From positions 589,501 to 653,500 of the forward strand of contig NZ_JBEWTB010000002.1 of the NCBI RefSeq assembly GCF_040549045.1: DNA of 64,000 bases. The letters run 5' to 3'. Below the pieces are notes generated by a model, which was given only the letters and a program-made list of their open reading frames with translations, did no database searches and was not told the origin of the DNA. This document shows positions 9,691 through 20,375 of the stretch, one piece after another. A program made the translations under genes and the position numbers. Position 1 is the stretch's first letter. Each line of letters begins with the position of its first letter. Source of the stretch: Endozoicomonas sp. NE40. GTDB lineage: Bacteria; Pseudomonadota; Gammaproteobacteria; Pseudomonadales; Endozoicomonadaceae.

Positions 9691-10179
9691 ATGGATCAGT
9701 CTGAAGCAACGAAACCCGCCACTGGAAAACAGCAGAAAGGCTCCATGCTGCTGATGACCATGATCATCCTGGCCATGTTTGTTTTCAGCGGTTTGTTCAT
9801 AATGGAAACGGCCATGCTGCAGGAATTAACCGTGAGCAATGAGCAGCGGAGCCTGCAGGTGCAAAAAGTGGCTTTCGGAGAACTTGTTGCACAATTACAA
9901 GCCCTGGAATCTACCCCTGACGTTTTGAATAACGCCAGAACCAGCGACCAGACCTTAACGATTATCAGTAACCCGGCCGGTTGCACAACACCAGGACAGG
10001 TTTGTCAGACCGCAACGCTCAGTTTTGTTGGTCAGTCGCCGCCACCAGCAGGTTACAGTGTCGGCAATTATATTGGCCTGTCCTTTGAAATAAACAGCGT
10101 TGCCACACTCGATGAAACGTCTGCCCGTTCCGATCAAACGCTGGGATTTACTTATGTGATAAAAACAGCGGGTCCGTAA
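9691..10179 (+). CDS. pilX: Minor pilin PilX family, intact copy
   Basis: 162 residues from ATG 9691; an in-frame ATG at 9676 lies in the pilW remnant, and the homologous dead copy starts at the position equivalent to 9691. Hydrophobic segment GSMLLMTMIILAMFVF is followed by the PilX-type MLQELTVSNEQRSLQVQKVAF. Position 5 of the mature helix is not Glu, as is common in PilX. It probably supplies PilX function for the plus-strand system, since the other copy is dead. Confidence 0.85.
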   Translation: MDQSEATKPATGKQQKGSMLLMTMIILAMFVFSGLFIMETAMLQELTVSNEQRSLQVQKVAFGELVAQLQALESTPDVLNNARTSDQTLTIISNPAGCTTPGQVCQTATLSFVGQSPPPAGYSVGNYIGLSFEINSVATLDETSARSDQTLGFTYVIKTAGP

Positions 10180-10205
10180 TTAATACCGGTAGCAAGGAGC
10201 AACCA

Positions 10206-10556
10206 ATGAAACCTGTCAGACAGCTTGGACGCTGTATTATTCTCTTTTTTCTTATTGTCCTGTCCCCGGCCAGCTTTGCCGAGAGCCAGTCCGGGGAGCG
10301 CAGGAAATATGCCCGGATCAAGGTCGAATTCCATACCAGAGATACCGGCCTGATATGGGCTTATTTCTGCAAAACCTGCCGCCCCATTCGCTTTTTGTTT
10401 GATGGGTTACTGAAGGTAGACATTCCCGGCATGCCTTCCATCAACGAGAAAAGTGTCCACAGGCTCAGGCAACTGGATGGCGGAGCCGCTGTGATTGTTT
10501 CTTCAGGCTATAACCGCAATAAAGCTGTACACGTCTGGCCGATAAAGGCCTGGTAA
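10206..10556 (+). CDS. Small secreted protein of unknown function in the pilus locus
   Basis: 116 residues with a clear signal peptide (hydrophobic 10-22, cleavage near SFA/ES). The mature part is basic and has a CKTC motif near residue 56. AAGGAG lies eight bases upstream of the ATG. It sits between pilX and pilY1b. Pseudomonas has a small protein, PilY2, in the same operon but after pilY1; I cannot show that this is a homologue. The first operon copy has no counterpart, only about 90 non-coding bases. Confidence 0.6.
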   Translation: MKPVRQLGRCIILFFLIVLSPASFAESQSGERRKYARIKVEFHTRDTGLIWAYFCKTCRPIRFLFDGLLKVDIPGMPSINEKSVHRLRQLDGGAAVIVSSGYNRNKAVHVWPIKAW

Positions 10557-10599
10557 GTCTGGTCGACTATAAAAGAAATCACCCCAGGAACGAATTACA

Positions 10600-13515
10600 T
10601 TGCTGCTACCAAGAGTAATGCTCGTGACAATAGCCCTGTCGACTGTTGTTTTCACACAGGCTGATGACACGGAGTTATTTGTTGCGACCCTTCCGGACAG
10701 CGCACGACCCAATGTGACGCTTATTATGGATGACTCAGGCAGTATGGGCTGGGGCTCACCGACTCCAATGTCTCAGGCTCAGGCAGCAGCCCGCAATTTC
10801 CTCAATAACGCCTCTGATATCAATATCAGCCTGATGAGCTTCAATGGTTGCAACCCCGGGGGCAATGTTGATTTTGCATCAGAAAATATTGCTACAGCAC
10901 GAGCCCGGGCAATCGGGGTTATAAATGGCTATTTTGCGGACTGTGGAACCCCCCTGGGGGATACCTATTATGAAGCTTATCGCTACTATGCAGGTCTGTC
11001 CCCCAGGTTCGGTACAGGAAGCGTTGCTGCTTCCATTACTGGTTCAAATTACCGTTCCCCGATATCTAATGCCTGCCAGAGGAACAGTATTATCGTCTTT
11101 ACGGATGGCTGGCCTAACACGGGGGAACAGTCTGCCGCAGCGATTAATGCGCTTACCAATGGTCTGACCTTTCCTGCCGGTATCGGACACTTAAGCCACT
11201 CCTGCGTTGCTGACAGTGGCGAGTGTATGGATGAACAGGCATGGTTCATGTTTAACAATGATGTCAATGCCAATTTTCGGGGCGACCAGCAGATTACTAC
11301 CTTTACAATCGGGTTCGGGTTTACCGGAACGCCTCCTGCCCTACTGCCCAGAACCGCCAATATGGGAGGAGGGCAATTTTATACTGCCGCCAATGCCAAC
11401 CAGCTTTCAGATGTTCTTAATGATATTCTGTTAAGGGTAAACGCCACGGCGAACAGTTTTGCGGCCCCCGCTGCGTCAACCAGCTCCTTTAATACACTGG
11501 AAACTTCCGAAGATGTTTATTATGTCATGTTCCGGCCTGCTGCCGGTCCCAACTGGACGGGCAACTTAAAGCGTTACCGCCTGGGTGATGACAACCAGAT
11601 ATACGACGTCAACAATAATCTTGCTATTGACCCGGCAACAGGCCTGTTCCTCGATACGGCACAAAGCTTCTGGAGCAGCAGTGCAGACGGGCTTGAGGTA
11701 GAGGAAGGGGGAATGGCTGAACAAATCACTTCAAGTCGTCCCGCTTATACGAACACTACCGGGAATAGTGGCGTTAACCTCACTGAAACAGATAACCAGT
11801 TGCATGAAAATACTGCCGCCATCACTGCCGCCATGCTTGGCGCTGCCAATGCAACGGAAAGGGAACAGCTTTTACAATGGGGCAGAGGTGTTGATGTCGA
11901 TGACGCTGACGGTGATGGTTCATCCACCGACAACAGAACATCCGTGGGGGATGCGCTGCACACACAACCCAGAGACATCACTTACTTCGCCAACGCCACC
12001 GGGACTACCGTTGACAAAACCGTATATTTCACCACCAACGACGGGTTTCTTCATGCCGTCAACGCAGCCGATGGCACCACCGAATTTTCCTTTATTCCCG
12101 AGGATCTGCTGCCAAACCTCAAAACTTACAGGGATGGATTTGTCACTGGTGGCGCGCTGAAAGCCTACGGTCTGGATGGGCCAATGACCGTCTGGCACAA
12201 CGATGATAATGGTGACGGGGACATATTACAGTCCAATAATGGTACGGCTGACAGCAACGAACATATCTATCCCTATCTCACCATGCGGCGGGGTGGGAAT
12301 AATATTTATGCACTGGATGTCACCAACAGAAGTCGTCCCGAACTGAAATGGGTCATTCGCGGTGATCTGGATAATAACCACCAGCTTGACAGTCGTGCTA
12401 CCAACCCGGACTTTAACGAACTGGGTCAAACCTGGTCTGCACCCTTGTTGACAAGAGTCAACTGGAACGGGTCAGAACGGCAGGTACTGTTATTTGGTGC
12501 TGGTTACGATGTGGACACCGACACACAGACAACCACCTTGTCTGTCAGTGACATTGGCAGCGCCATATACATGGTCGACGCAGAAACCGGAGCTAAACTC
12601 TGGAGGAGTTCTTCACGAGGTTATGCAGACCTTAGCGTTAGCGGTATGAACTATGCCATTGCAGCCGATTTGGCATTAGTGGATATCGATCAGGATGGTC
12701 TTCTGGATTTTTTCTACGCCGCAGATGTTGGTGGCCAGCTATTCCGGTTCGATATCGAACCGACCAATACCGGAGCCAGCAATTTTGCAACGGGTGGAAG
12801 GATCGCACAACTATCCCTGCAGACCGCTGCAGAATCACGACGTTTTTTTGAAACTCCGGCAGTGTCCATAGGCAGAAACAGTGAGTACCTCAATATTGCT
12901 ATTGGGTCAGGGCTAAGACACACCCCCCTGAGTACAACGGTTAATGACCGTATGTACGTGATTCGCGACCCAAATGTATTCGATACACCTGCTAACTATA
13001 ACTACGCTGTTCGCGGGGGCAGCCCCAGTTATATTGACGAGTCAAACCTTTATGATGCGACCAGTAACCTGATACAACAGGGAACCAATGCCCAGCAGCA
13101 GACGGCATTAACCAGTCTGGAAAGCAGTAACGGCTGGTACATACGTATGGAGGGTAGTGGTGAAAAAATTCTGAGCAGGGCCAGTATATTTAACGGCATT
13201 CTGTTATTCAGCAGTTTCACTCCTGCATCAGGCACCACTACCAACTGCACGCCAGGAGCCGGAGCCAACAATTTTTACGCCGTGAATGTTGAAAATGCCA
13301 GCTCTGTTTTTAATCTGGACACCAGCCTTGCCGCCCTTAACAAAAGCGACCGTAGCCAGACACTGTTAAGTGGCACAATTGCGCCAGCGCCATCCATCGT
13401 TAACCGGGGCAACCAGGGTTCTGAAGTCTGTGTGGGAAATCAGTGCTTTCAGAACCTTTTGAGAAGTGTTCGTTCAATCCCCATGCACAGGAATTTCTGG
13501 AGGGAAAACCGGTGA
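10600..13515 (+). CDS. pilY1: PilY1-family pilus tip adhesin, copy b
   Basis: 971 residues from TTG 10600, which has AGGAA ten bases upstream; ATG 10618 would cut into the signal peptide and has no ribosome site. Layout as in copy a: signal peptide (ends FTQA/DD), vWA-like domain with MIDAS DDSGS (44-48), then the PilY1 propeller with DDADGDGSSTD and DIDQDGLLD calcium-type loops. The C-terminal two thirds is nearly the same as copy a, while the vWA domain differs clearly, suggesting different ligands. The stop overlaps the GTG start of pilE. Confidence 0.9.
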   Translation: MLLPRVMLVTIALSTVVFTQADDTELFVATLPDSARPNVTLIMDDSGSMGWGSPTPMSQAQAAARNFLNNASDINISLMSFNGCNPGGNVDFASENIATARARAIGVINGYFADCGTPLGDTYYEAYRYYAGLSPRFGTGSVAASITGSNYRSPISNACQRNSIIVFTDGWPNTGEQSAAAINALTNGLTFPAGIGHLSHSCVADSGECMDEQAWFMFNNDVNANFRGDQQITTFTIGFGFTGTPPALLPRTANMGGGQFYTAANANQLSDVLNDILLRVNATANSFAAPAASTSSFNTLETSEDVYYVMFRPAAGPNWTGNLKRYRLGDDNQIYDVNNNLAIDPATGLFLDTAQSFWSSSADGLEVEEGGMAEQITSSRPAYTNTTGNSGVNLTETDNQLHENTAAITAAMLGAANATEREQLLQWGRGVDVDDADGDGSSTDNRTSVGDALHTQPRDITYFANATGTTVDKTVYFTTNDGFLHAVNAADGTTEFSFIPEDLLPNLKTYRDGFVTGGALKAYGLDGPMTVWHNDDNGDGDILQSNNGTADSNEHIYPYLTMRRGGNNIYALDVTNRSRPELKWVIRGDLDNNHQLDSRATNPDFNELGQTWSAPLLTRVNWNGSERQVLLFGAGYDVDTDTQTTTLSVSDIGSAIYMVDAETGAKLWRSSSRGYADLSVSGMNYAIAADLALVDIDQDGLLDFFYAADVGGQLFRFDIEPTNTGASNFATGGRIAQLSLQTAAESRRFFETPAVSIGRNSEYLNIAIGSGLRHTPLSTTVNDRMYVIRDPNVFDTPANYNYAVRGGSPSYIDESNLYDATSNLIQQGTNAQQQTALTSLESSNGWYIRMEGSGEKILSRASIFNGILLFSSFTPASGTTTNCTPGAGANNFYAVNVENASSVFNLDTSLAALNKSDRSQTLLSGTIAPAPSIVNRGNQGSEVCVGNQCFQNLLRSVRSIPMHRNFWRENR

Positions 13516-13919
13516 AAAAATACAGGGGCTTCACTCTTATAGAAATACTAATTGCCATTACCATCGTCAGCCTGTTAATCGCTATTGCGGTTCCCTCTTA
13601 TACTGACTACGTTAACCGCGCCCGCCGCAGCGATGCTTTAGCGCTCTTATTACAGGTAATGCAGCAACAGGAACGCTACTTTACTGAACAGCTCGAATAT
13701 ACGACGGACCTGAGCCTGCTGGGCTACACGGTTGATTCATCCGGAAATATCGCTTCGGAAAACAGCCATTATCTGCTCTCTGCGGGTAACTGTGCTGGCA
13801 TGACAACGGTTGCTACATGCGTCAACCTCACTGCGACCCCTCAGGGGATACAGGCAACCACCAGCAACATTACCCTTGATAGCCGTGGGAACAGAACACC
13901 GGCAGGTTACTGGCAATAA
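13512..13919 (+). CDS. pilE: Type IV pilin PilE family, copy b
   Basis: 135 residues from GTG 13512, overlapping the pilY1b stop (GTGA), the same junction as in the truncated copy (ATGA). Canonical prepilin site RG/FTLIEILIAITIVS, then YTDYVNRARRSDALALLLQ and a PilE-type domain with a disulfide-capable Cys pair (NCAGMTTVATC). The C-terminus GNRTPAGYW is typical of PilE minor pilins. It converges on pilY1c with only 21 bases between the genes. Confidence 0.9.
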   Translation: MKKYRGFTLIEILIAITIVSLLIAIAVPSYTDYVNRARRSDALALLLQVMQQQERYFTEQLEYTTDLSLLGYTVDSSGNIASENSHYLLSAGNCAGMTTVATCVNLTATPQGIQATTSNITLDSRGNRTPAGYWQ

Positions 13920-13940
13920 CGGCAAGATCTGAATCATTCA

Positions 13941-16900
13941 TTACTGACTTAACCAGGGAATATCGAATATCTGTCGCCAGGACATGCGACCAGACGATGA
14001 GAAACCATAATTCAGAACCCGCCGGTCGATGCTGCCACCCGCCCCCTGGGTCACCGCTGACCGTCGTCCTCCCTCCCCCTGATGAATCACCGGTGCTGAA
14101 GCATAGCCTATCCCCAGTAGAATCCTGTTCAATGAAAGATAGACATCCTCATCTTCACTGTATTCAACGTAGTCAATAACATTACCGGGTGTAGCGGTAC
14201 CGGTCTGGTAATGAACACCGTGCAAAAAACTGCGACCATCTGCACGACAGCTGTTCAGGGATGGTTGATACTCGGTAAAGAACAGCATTGAAAATAAACG
14301 ACTGGCACTGGAAACATTTCTTCCCGCAGGGTTTTGCCCATCGTAATTCAGCCGTATACGCCAGCCGGACTCAGACTGCATAACAGACCGGAGTACGTCA
14401 AAGTTACTGATCGTAGTATCCTCTACCTTAAACACGCTGTAACCGTTCACCGTACTTTCTACCACGGTTCCATTCGACAGGACTTCAACATCGGAGGTGT
14501 CAATAACGTCAGTCAAATTCACAGCGCTGTAGCTCAGGGTCCGACTGCTGTTCAACGGCTCTTTTAAGCCATAGTAATATTGCTGCCCCGAATTGCTGTT
14601 ATCACTGTAAGTGAGCAGCCGTCCGGTACCCGCATAAACCCAGTGATTTTCGGTATCCTTTACCGTAAAGGGAGCCGCCGTAATGGGTTGCCCATTATCC
14701 ATAAGAATCGAAAGTTGCGACTGAGCCATTTGTTCACTGAGCTGCAATCTCAACAGCTTTCCACCCAGCTCTCCACCTAATTCGGCCGCGCTGGTTTCCA
14801 CACTGCCGAAATAGATGACATCGTCCTGATAATCATTATTCCAGTCCACCGCCGTCAGGTCTCCGGCATAGCTTGAGGGAGAATCGGAAACCAGAGGGTC
14901 AAGACCGGAAACAAATGACCGGATTTTCAGGTCATAGGCAAAAACCCGCAGGTTCTGATCACTCTTACCGACATTGATGGCTTCCCTGATCCCGGTTTCC
15001 CCTTCACCGTGAGGGCCTGAAGCAAAGACAAGATACCATTCATTGGTTAGCGCACCTTTACTCCAGTCAGTCTCGCCGCTAGTGTTTGTATCCGGAATAC
15101 GACGCTTAACCACTACCGGTTTAGAAGTGGTTAAACCCAGCTCAGGGTGGCTGATTTCAGCGATTAACCTGGGAGGTTGTTCAGGATTAGTGACATCCAG
15201 CACCACATAAGCCGAACGCATGGTGCGGCTGGCTCCATTCACTTCAGTATCAATAGCACCACCACCCAGCCGCATTCCCACCACCAACACTGTTCCCCAG
15301 CCTCCGGGATAGTTACTATCCGCAGCATTGAAAATATTGGCATCAAATGTCAGCGGTTCACCGTCCATATAATAAACATGAGGATAATCCTGTTCCTGCA
15401 GCCATCTCAGGTGCGGCAGCAGGTTCATAGGCGTATAGGCCCAAAGTTCGGAGCCTAAAGGATGACTGGTTTCACTGTTGCTGCCAGTGGTGTTATAGGC
15501 ATACTGGCTTTCATCCCAGAACCCGCCATTAAAGGCGTGAAGCATGCCATCATTAGCACCGGCATACAGTACATGACGACGATTCTGATAGTGCGAACGG
15601 AAAGCCTGATAGGTTGTATCGTTGTATAGAGCGTCATAGCGTGAGTCGGGAGCAGCCACCAGCCGGGGCGTAGAATGAACAATATCGCCCAGACGCCATA
15701 TTTCGTCTACTCCGTCACCGTTGTAATCAATGGTTCGTGAACGGGTACCTTCTATCTCCTCCCCTCTGACATAGTTAACCACTGTCGTCACTTCAGAGGC
15801 CGGTACACCCAGATAGCCCTGTCTGTCGGTAAAACTGGACGCTGTAAATGGTAAAGATTCACCACTATCCACAACCCCATCACTGTCTTCATCCAGCCAG
15901 GTGAAAATATAGCGCCCGCTATCCGCTGTTGAATCATAATTGCGTTGAGTAATAACATCCTGCACCTTGGCAAGCTGGTCTCTTGCGTCCCAGATTGTTG
16001 TTCAGAGAAGACAACGGCTGCAAAGACCCCGAGACGGTTTGAGTCTCTCCGTCATCGTCCGTGGAATACCTTTGCAGCATGGTCTGGTTGGCGTTAGGGT
16101 CAAACTTGAGTTCGACAATATAATCCGTCTCATAATCATCGAGCTGATTGTTACCGTTACTGTCTTCGCGCAGCAACCCTTTACTGTCAACAAACAGGCT
16201 ATGCAGCAGCCCTCCCCAGCTGATCGTACGACCATTGTATTCCTGCGTTGGTTGAAACAGCGCCTGGTACAATACGCCTGTACCCGTATTGCTGTTTGAT
16301 AGCAGCGCCGTGTTCGTAGCCGACGACACCCGGCTGGCAATATCCTGCAATACCTGTCCCAGCTGTGCTTCCAGCAGAGCAGGGTTTCGGGCAAAGAAAT
16401 AGTTGTCTGGCAGTCCGTCAGCCCCTATCGAACCTGTCGTATTATTGCGGGTATCCCACTCACGGCTGTCTCCGGAGCTGTTTCCGGGACTGCCATCACC
16501 ATCCATATCGAGAAAGCCACCGTATTTAGCCGCAAGAAACAAAGGTTTAGGCAATACCCCCGCAGCACCATTATTGGCGACATAGTTATTGGTTTTAAAG
16601 CTGGACGACCCCTTGTAAACAAAATCATCCTGCAACCCGTCATCATAGGTTCCGGTCACGGTATAACTGAATCGCAGGTTCAGACCGGCATAAACCCCGT
16701 CAACCTGCACCGCAATACGCAGCTCATTGCCAAGAAAGCCTGTGGTTTTCAGGGTTGAATCGCTGGTCAGGTTGCACTGGTTGCCAACGCAATACTTGAT
16801 CCGGGAAGACGCATCATAATCAAAATCATTGCCCCAGAGTGAATCTTCCCAGGTAAACAGCAGGCTGCCTTCTACCGGGTTGCCCTGATCATCAAGAACC

Positions 16901-18714
16901 GTATTTTCAACCACCACATCCGTCAGCGTACAGTCACTGCCACTGCCGGAAAAATTAGTGCCGGAGCCAAAGTTGGAGCTGGTGTGACAAACCGGTTGAA
17001 AGGTAACCGGGTTGCCCCCCGCATTCAGAGTAAAACCGGGCATACTTTCTGCCAGCTGAATCGCATAGGTCTTAACGCTCTGTACACCTTCAAGTTCGCT
17101 GCGCAGATCCGTCTGGTTGCCATAAAATGCCAGACCAGATACCTGATAGCTGCCTTCCAGTTGTGGCAGCTCCGGACAAAGCCCACGCGCTTCTGACAGA
17201 CCGTTCAGATATTTCGCCGTACACTGCCGTGTACTACCGGTGCCGCCCACCAGATACTCGCCAGCAAAGCTGCCACCATACTCATAATTTCCAACCTCAT
17301 CGGTTTTACTGTTAACTGACGCTACACCCGACAACCCCGGAAGTTCCGCACTGCTGCCGAGTTCATCGGCATCAAAAGAGTTCAGCCCGGTAGACAGCAG
17401 GATGATGGAACAGTTGGCGCAGGCATTCGCAGCAGTAATGGGATTCAGCCAGGTTTCAGTGGCAAGGTTGCTGACAAAGGAGGTATCCGAGCTGGTGTTA
17501 AATGCCGGAGTGGGCGCCGACCGTCCGGCAAAATACCTTAATGCCTCAAGATACATTTCCGCTATCGGGTTGCCCCAGTTGCTGCAATGGCGGTTGGAAC
17601 TGGTTGAGCGCCCTGACTTGAAGGTACTGATGGAGATTCCGTAAGTGCTGCAATCCGTATATTTATTCTGGCTGTAACTGTATTTAGCGATCCGGAAGGT
17701 GTTGATATGGTGGATAATGCCTTTGACAGAGTGGTTAAACGTCCCGTCCGTTAAATGGATCTCGTTGTCACTGACGTTGGAGTTCCCCCCAATTTTAGAA
17801 ATATTTCGCCTCAGGAGACCGCCCGAAATATTCCTGTCATAGCTGCCACTGATCAGGCCAAAACGTATACTGCCGTCTTCCCCGTAACGCTGTAGCAATC
17901 CTGTAGGCTTGTAGTGATTAGAACCATACTCCCTGCAACGGCCCGACACACTGTCTTTACCATTGACACAGGCGCGAACCCTGACGGTCAGTTCATCGAG
18001 TTTATAGCCGGATGACGGACTGTTTGTGGCTCCCCACTGGCACTGCTTCACCTCTGTGGATGCCCAGCGATTCCAGGCACCGCTGGCAATCCGCACCCTG
18101 GGCTCACCGTTCTCAGAGGTCGCCAGATTGCACAGGCTGACCGTGTTCGAATAAGGTGTCAGTTTGTCGATATCCGATCCGCTGTACACCTTAACAAACG
18201 AATGAATATCGCGAGGCAGGTAGGCCCGTTCCAGAACCGTTGACGTACTGGTATCCGTTGAGCGTTTGCCACCAAATAGCACACGACGAAGGATATCTAT
18301 CCTCGACATGGTAGCCCAGTTAAGAAAATTGCCACTCCAGTAGGAAGCCGACCCTTCGCAGTAATGCTCATTGTCTCCTGCTGCCTGAAGTTCAGGTTCA
18401 AAACGACGGGAAGAGGCGTTGTAGCTGTAACACCAGTTACTTAAAAAATACCCAAGATAATCAAACCGGTCGTTATAGGTGGTATCCAGCTGACCATCGG
18501 CATCCAGATCGGAGTAATCAGGATAAGCCTTCTTGAAAAGCTCATGATCCACAGACATCACCAGCATAACCAATGGCTCAGAGCTTTTGCTCAATAGTGG
18601 TGGAACAGCTGAATACAGCTGCGATGTTGGTTCAGCCTGTGCGGACGAAAGCGTTATGCATCCAAGCATTACCAATGCAAACATTGCCGTGTATCGTTTC
18701 AGAAACTTGATCAT
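13941..18714 (-). CDS. pilY1: PilY1-family tip adhesin, copy c, split by a frameshift
   Basis: Two overlapping frames make up one gene of about 1590 codons. The first runs 18714 to 15934 (926 codons): signal peptide ending SSAQA/EP, an N-terminal domain with a calcium-type DLDADGQLD loop and a Cys-rich vWA-like region. The second runs from about 16005 to 13941: propeller with DYNGDGVDE and DWNNDYQDD. Reading frame changes at about 15990-16005; skipping one base gives NNIWDARDQLAKVQ. It is the last gene of the minus-strand fimU-pilV-pilW-pilX operon. It is much longer than copies a and b and belongs to a different PilY1 subfamily. It may be inactive, or the shift may be a sequencing error. Confidence 0.85.
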
Positions 18715-18774
18715 CGCAGTACTCCTTTTCTGCGTTGAAGACTCCTTTTTCTGCGTTGACGATAATCTTTTCCC

Positions 18775-19332
18775 TCAGCGGTTCTTTTTGTAAGTAGTCT
18801 GCAACATTACCCTTGCGTCACTGGAGCCTCCGGTTGCCAATACCGTAATGCGGTAAAACTCAGCCCAGTCATCATAAACCGTCGGATCAGCTTCAGGTCC
18901 TCCGGTTTCTCTGGGAAGGTAACAGCGGAACTCAACAATATATTTTGCCTGTGTCGCTACCCCGTCCAGTGCTATTGTGGTGGTTCGGTAACGTCCGGCA
19001 TCGCTCCAGAGTGCCTGCTCCTGCCAGGGAGATGAGGATGTGGCTGAGCAGGTTCCGGGATCAGAGTGATTAACTCCATCAAAGCACAGCCCATTATCAC
19101 AATCCGGTGAAAAATCAGAACTGTTCAGCAACGTATTGACCACGTAAGACTCGGCCTCCAGTACGCCGACCTCAGCCGAATGGAAGGCTAACTGTTCGTT
19201 ACGGTAATTACCGGTCATTTTTTCTTCAAGGCTGGTGACGCGAATAGACGCCATTCCGGCTATGGTCAGAATCAGCAGCAACACCAGGCTGACCAGCAAT
19301 ACACTGCCCTGCTCTTTTCCTGACCGAATCAT
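18775..19332 (-). CDS. pilX: Minor pilin PilX family
   Basis: 185 residues; hydrophobic helix GSVLLVSLVLLLILTIAG, then the PilX signature SLEEKMTGNYRNEQLAFHSAEVGV. It lacks Glu5, as usual for PilX. Start ATG overlaps the pilW stop by four bases, and pilY1c follows after 60 bases. It is only distantly similar to the plus-strand PilX. Confidence 0.9.
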   Translation of the reverse strand: MIRSGKEQGSVLLVSLVLLLILTIAGMASIRVTSLEEKMTGNYRNEQLAFHSAEVGVLEAESYVVNTLLNSSDFSPDCDNGLCFDGVNHSDPGTCSATSSSPWQEQALWSDAGRYRTTTIALDGVATQAKYIVEFRCYLPRETGGPEADPTVYDDWAEFYRITVLATGGSSDARVMLQTTYKKNR

Positions 19333-20375
19333 GGCTGCACCCTGTTCCTTAACTCAATGGTCATAACAAAGTTACGTCGTATATAGTGATCCGCTGGTGT
19401 TATCTGCGTCCCTGCAAAAAAATACGTCTGAGGCTCTTCGGCCACTTCTGACAAACTGCGAACTAATAACTCCAGACGTACACTGACCACATTCGTCCAG
19501 TTATTACTGAACAGGCCAATAGAATCCGCCGTTCGATACTGATCCGGAGTACGGTTTCCGTCCGAGTCATAACCATATAAAAACGAAAGTCCTTCGATCC
19601 CCTCCAGCAAAGATTCTGCATAACGTGCATTACCTGACGTATATTCACCAGCGAATTTACGGTAGAGATTTGGCTGACTATTATTGGTTCGCAGGTAATA
19701 CGCTACCGAGGTGACAGGAAACAGTAATGATTGGTTATGGCTGTAAGGTGCAGCGCCTGCGGCACTGTCCATACAGTTAAAATTGCCCTTCAGCTGTGAA
19801 GTACAGTTATACAAGGTTCCTGACGAACCTGCAGCGTGTGATATTGATGACCCATCAGTTCCATCAGCGGCTTTGAACACTGACACCTGATCACAACCCG
19901 GCGGTACCAGTGCCAGAATATCACCCTGATCAACACCATGACTGGTAACGTTCAACAGGGCAGATGACGAGGCATGACTGTTAACCGGCCTCCCCTGCTC
20001 AGCATCCATCTTGTGAACAACAATCGCCTCAGAAATAGCTGAGCTGTCGATACGGCTCTTGTTTGCCGTGGAGATGCCCAGAATGCCTTTATCAAAGTGA
20101 GTCATCCACTCCCGTGAATTGGTAGTGGTATAAATCGTATTAGCCAGAGACGTTTCTGCCGGGCAACCGGTATAGCCCGCCATACGAATATCCCGTGCCA
20201 GCAAATCCATGGCAAAACGCGCATTTTCCTGAATCCGTGACAGTTCATCCTGCAGCATATAAGTACGGTTCGCACTGAGAAACAGATGACCAATGCCTGC
20301 TATCAGAAACAGTCCAAGCAGCATTGCCACTAACAATTCAATTAAAGAGACGCCGGCTTGCCTGTAGTTCCTCAC
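19329..20375 (-). CDS. pilW: Minor pilin PilW family
   Basis: 348 residues, a usual PilW length. Prepilin site AG/VSLIELLVAMLLGLFL (Val at +1), then QENARFAMDLLARDIRMAGYTG, the conserved PilW segment. Large domain with several Cys. Overlaps pilV upstream and pilX downstream by four bases each, so strong translational coupling. Confidence 0.9.
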   Translation of the reverse strand: MRNYRQAGVSLIELLVAMLLGLFLIAGIGHLFLSANRTYMLQDELSRIQENARFAMDLLARDIRMAGYTGCPAETSLANTIYTTTNSREWMTHFDKGILGISTANKSRIDSSAISEAIVVHKMDAEQGRPVNSHASSSALLNVTSHGVDQGDILALVPPGCDQVSVFKAADGTDGSSISHAAGSSGTLYNCTSQLKGNFNCMDSAAGAAPYSHNQSLLFPVTSVAYYLRTNNSQPNLYRKFAGEYTSGNARYAESLLEGIEGLSFLYGYDSDGNRTPDQYRTADSIGLFSNNWTNVVSVRLELLVRSLSEVAEEPQTYFFAGTQITPADHYIRRNFVMTIELRNRVQP

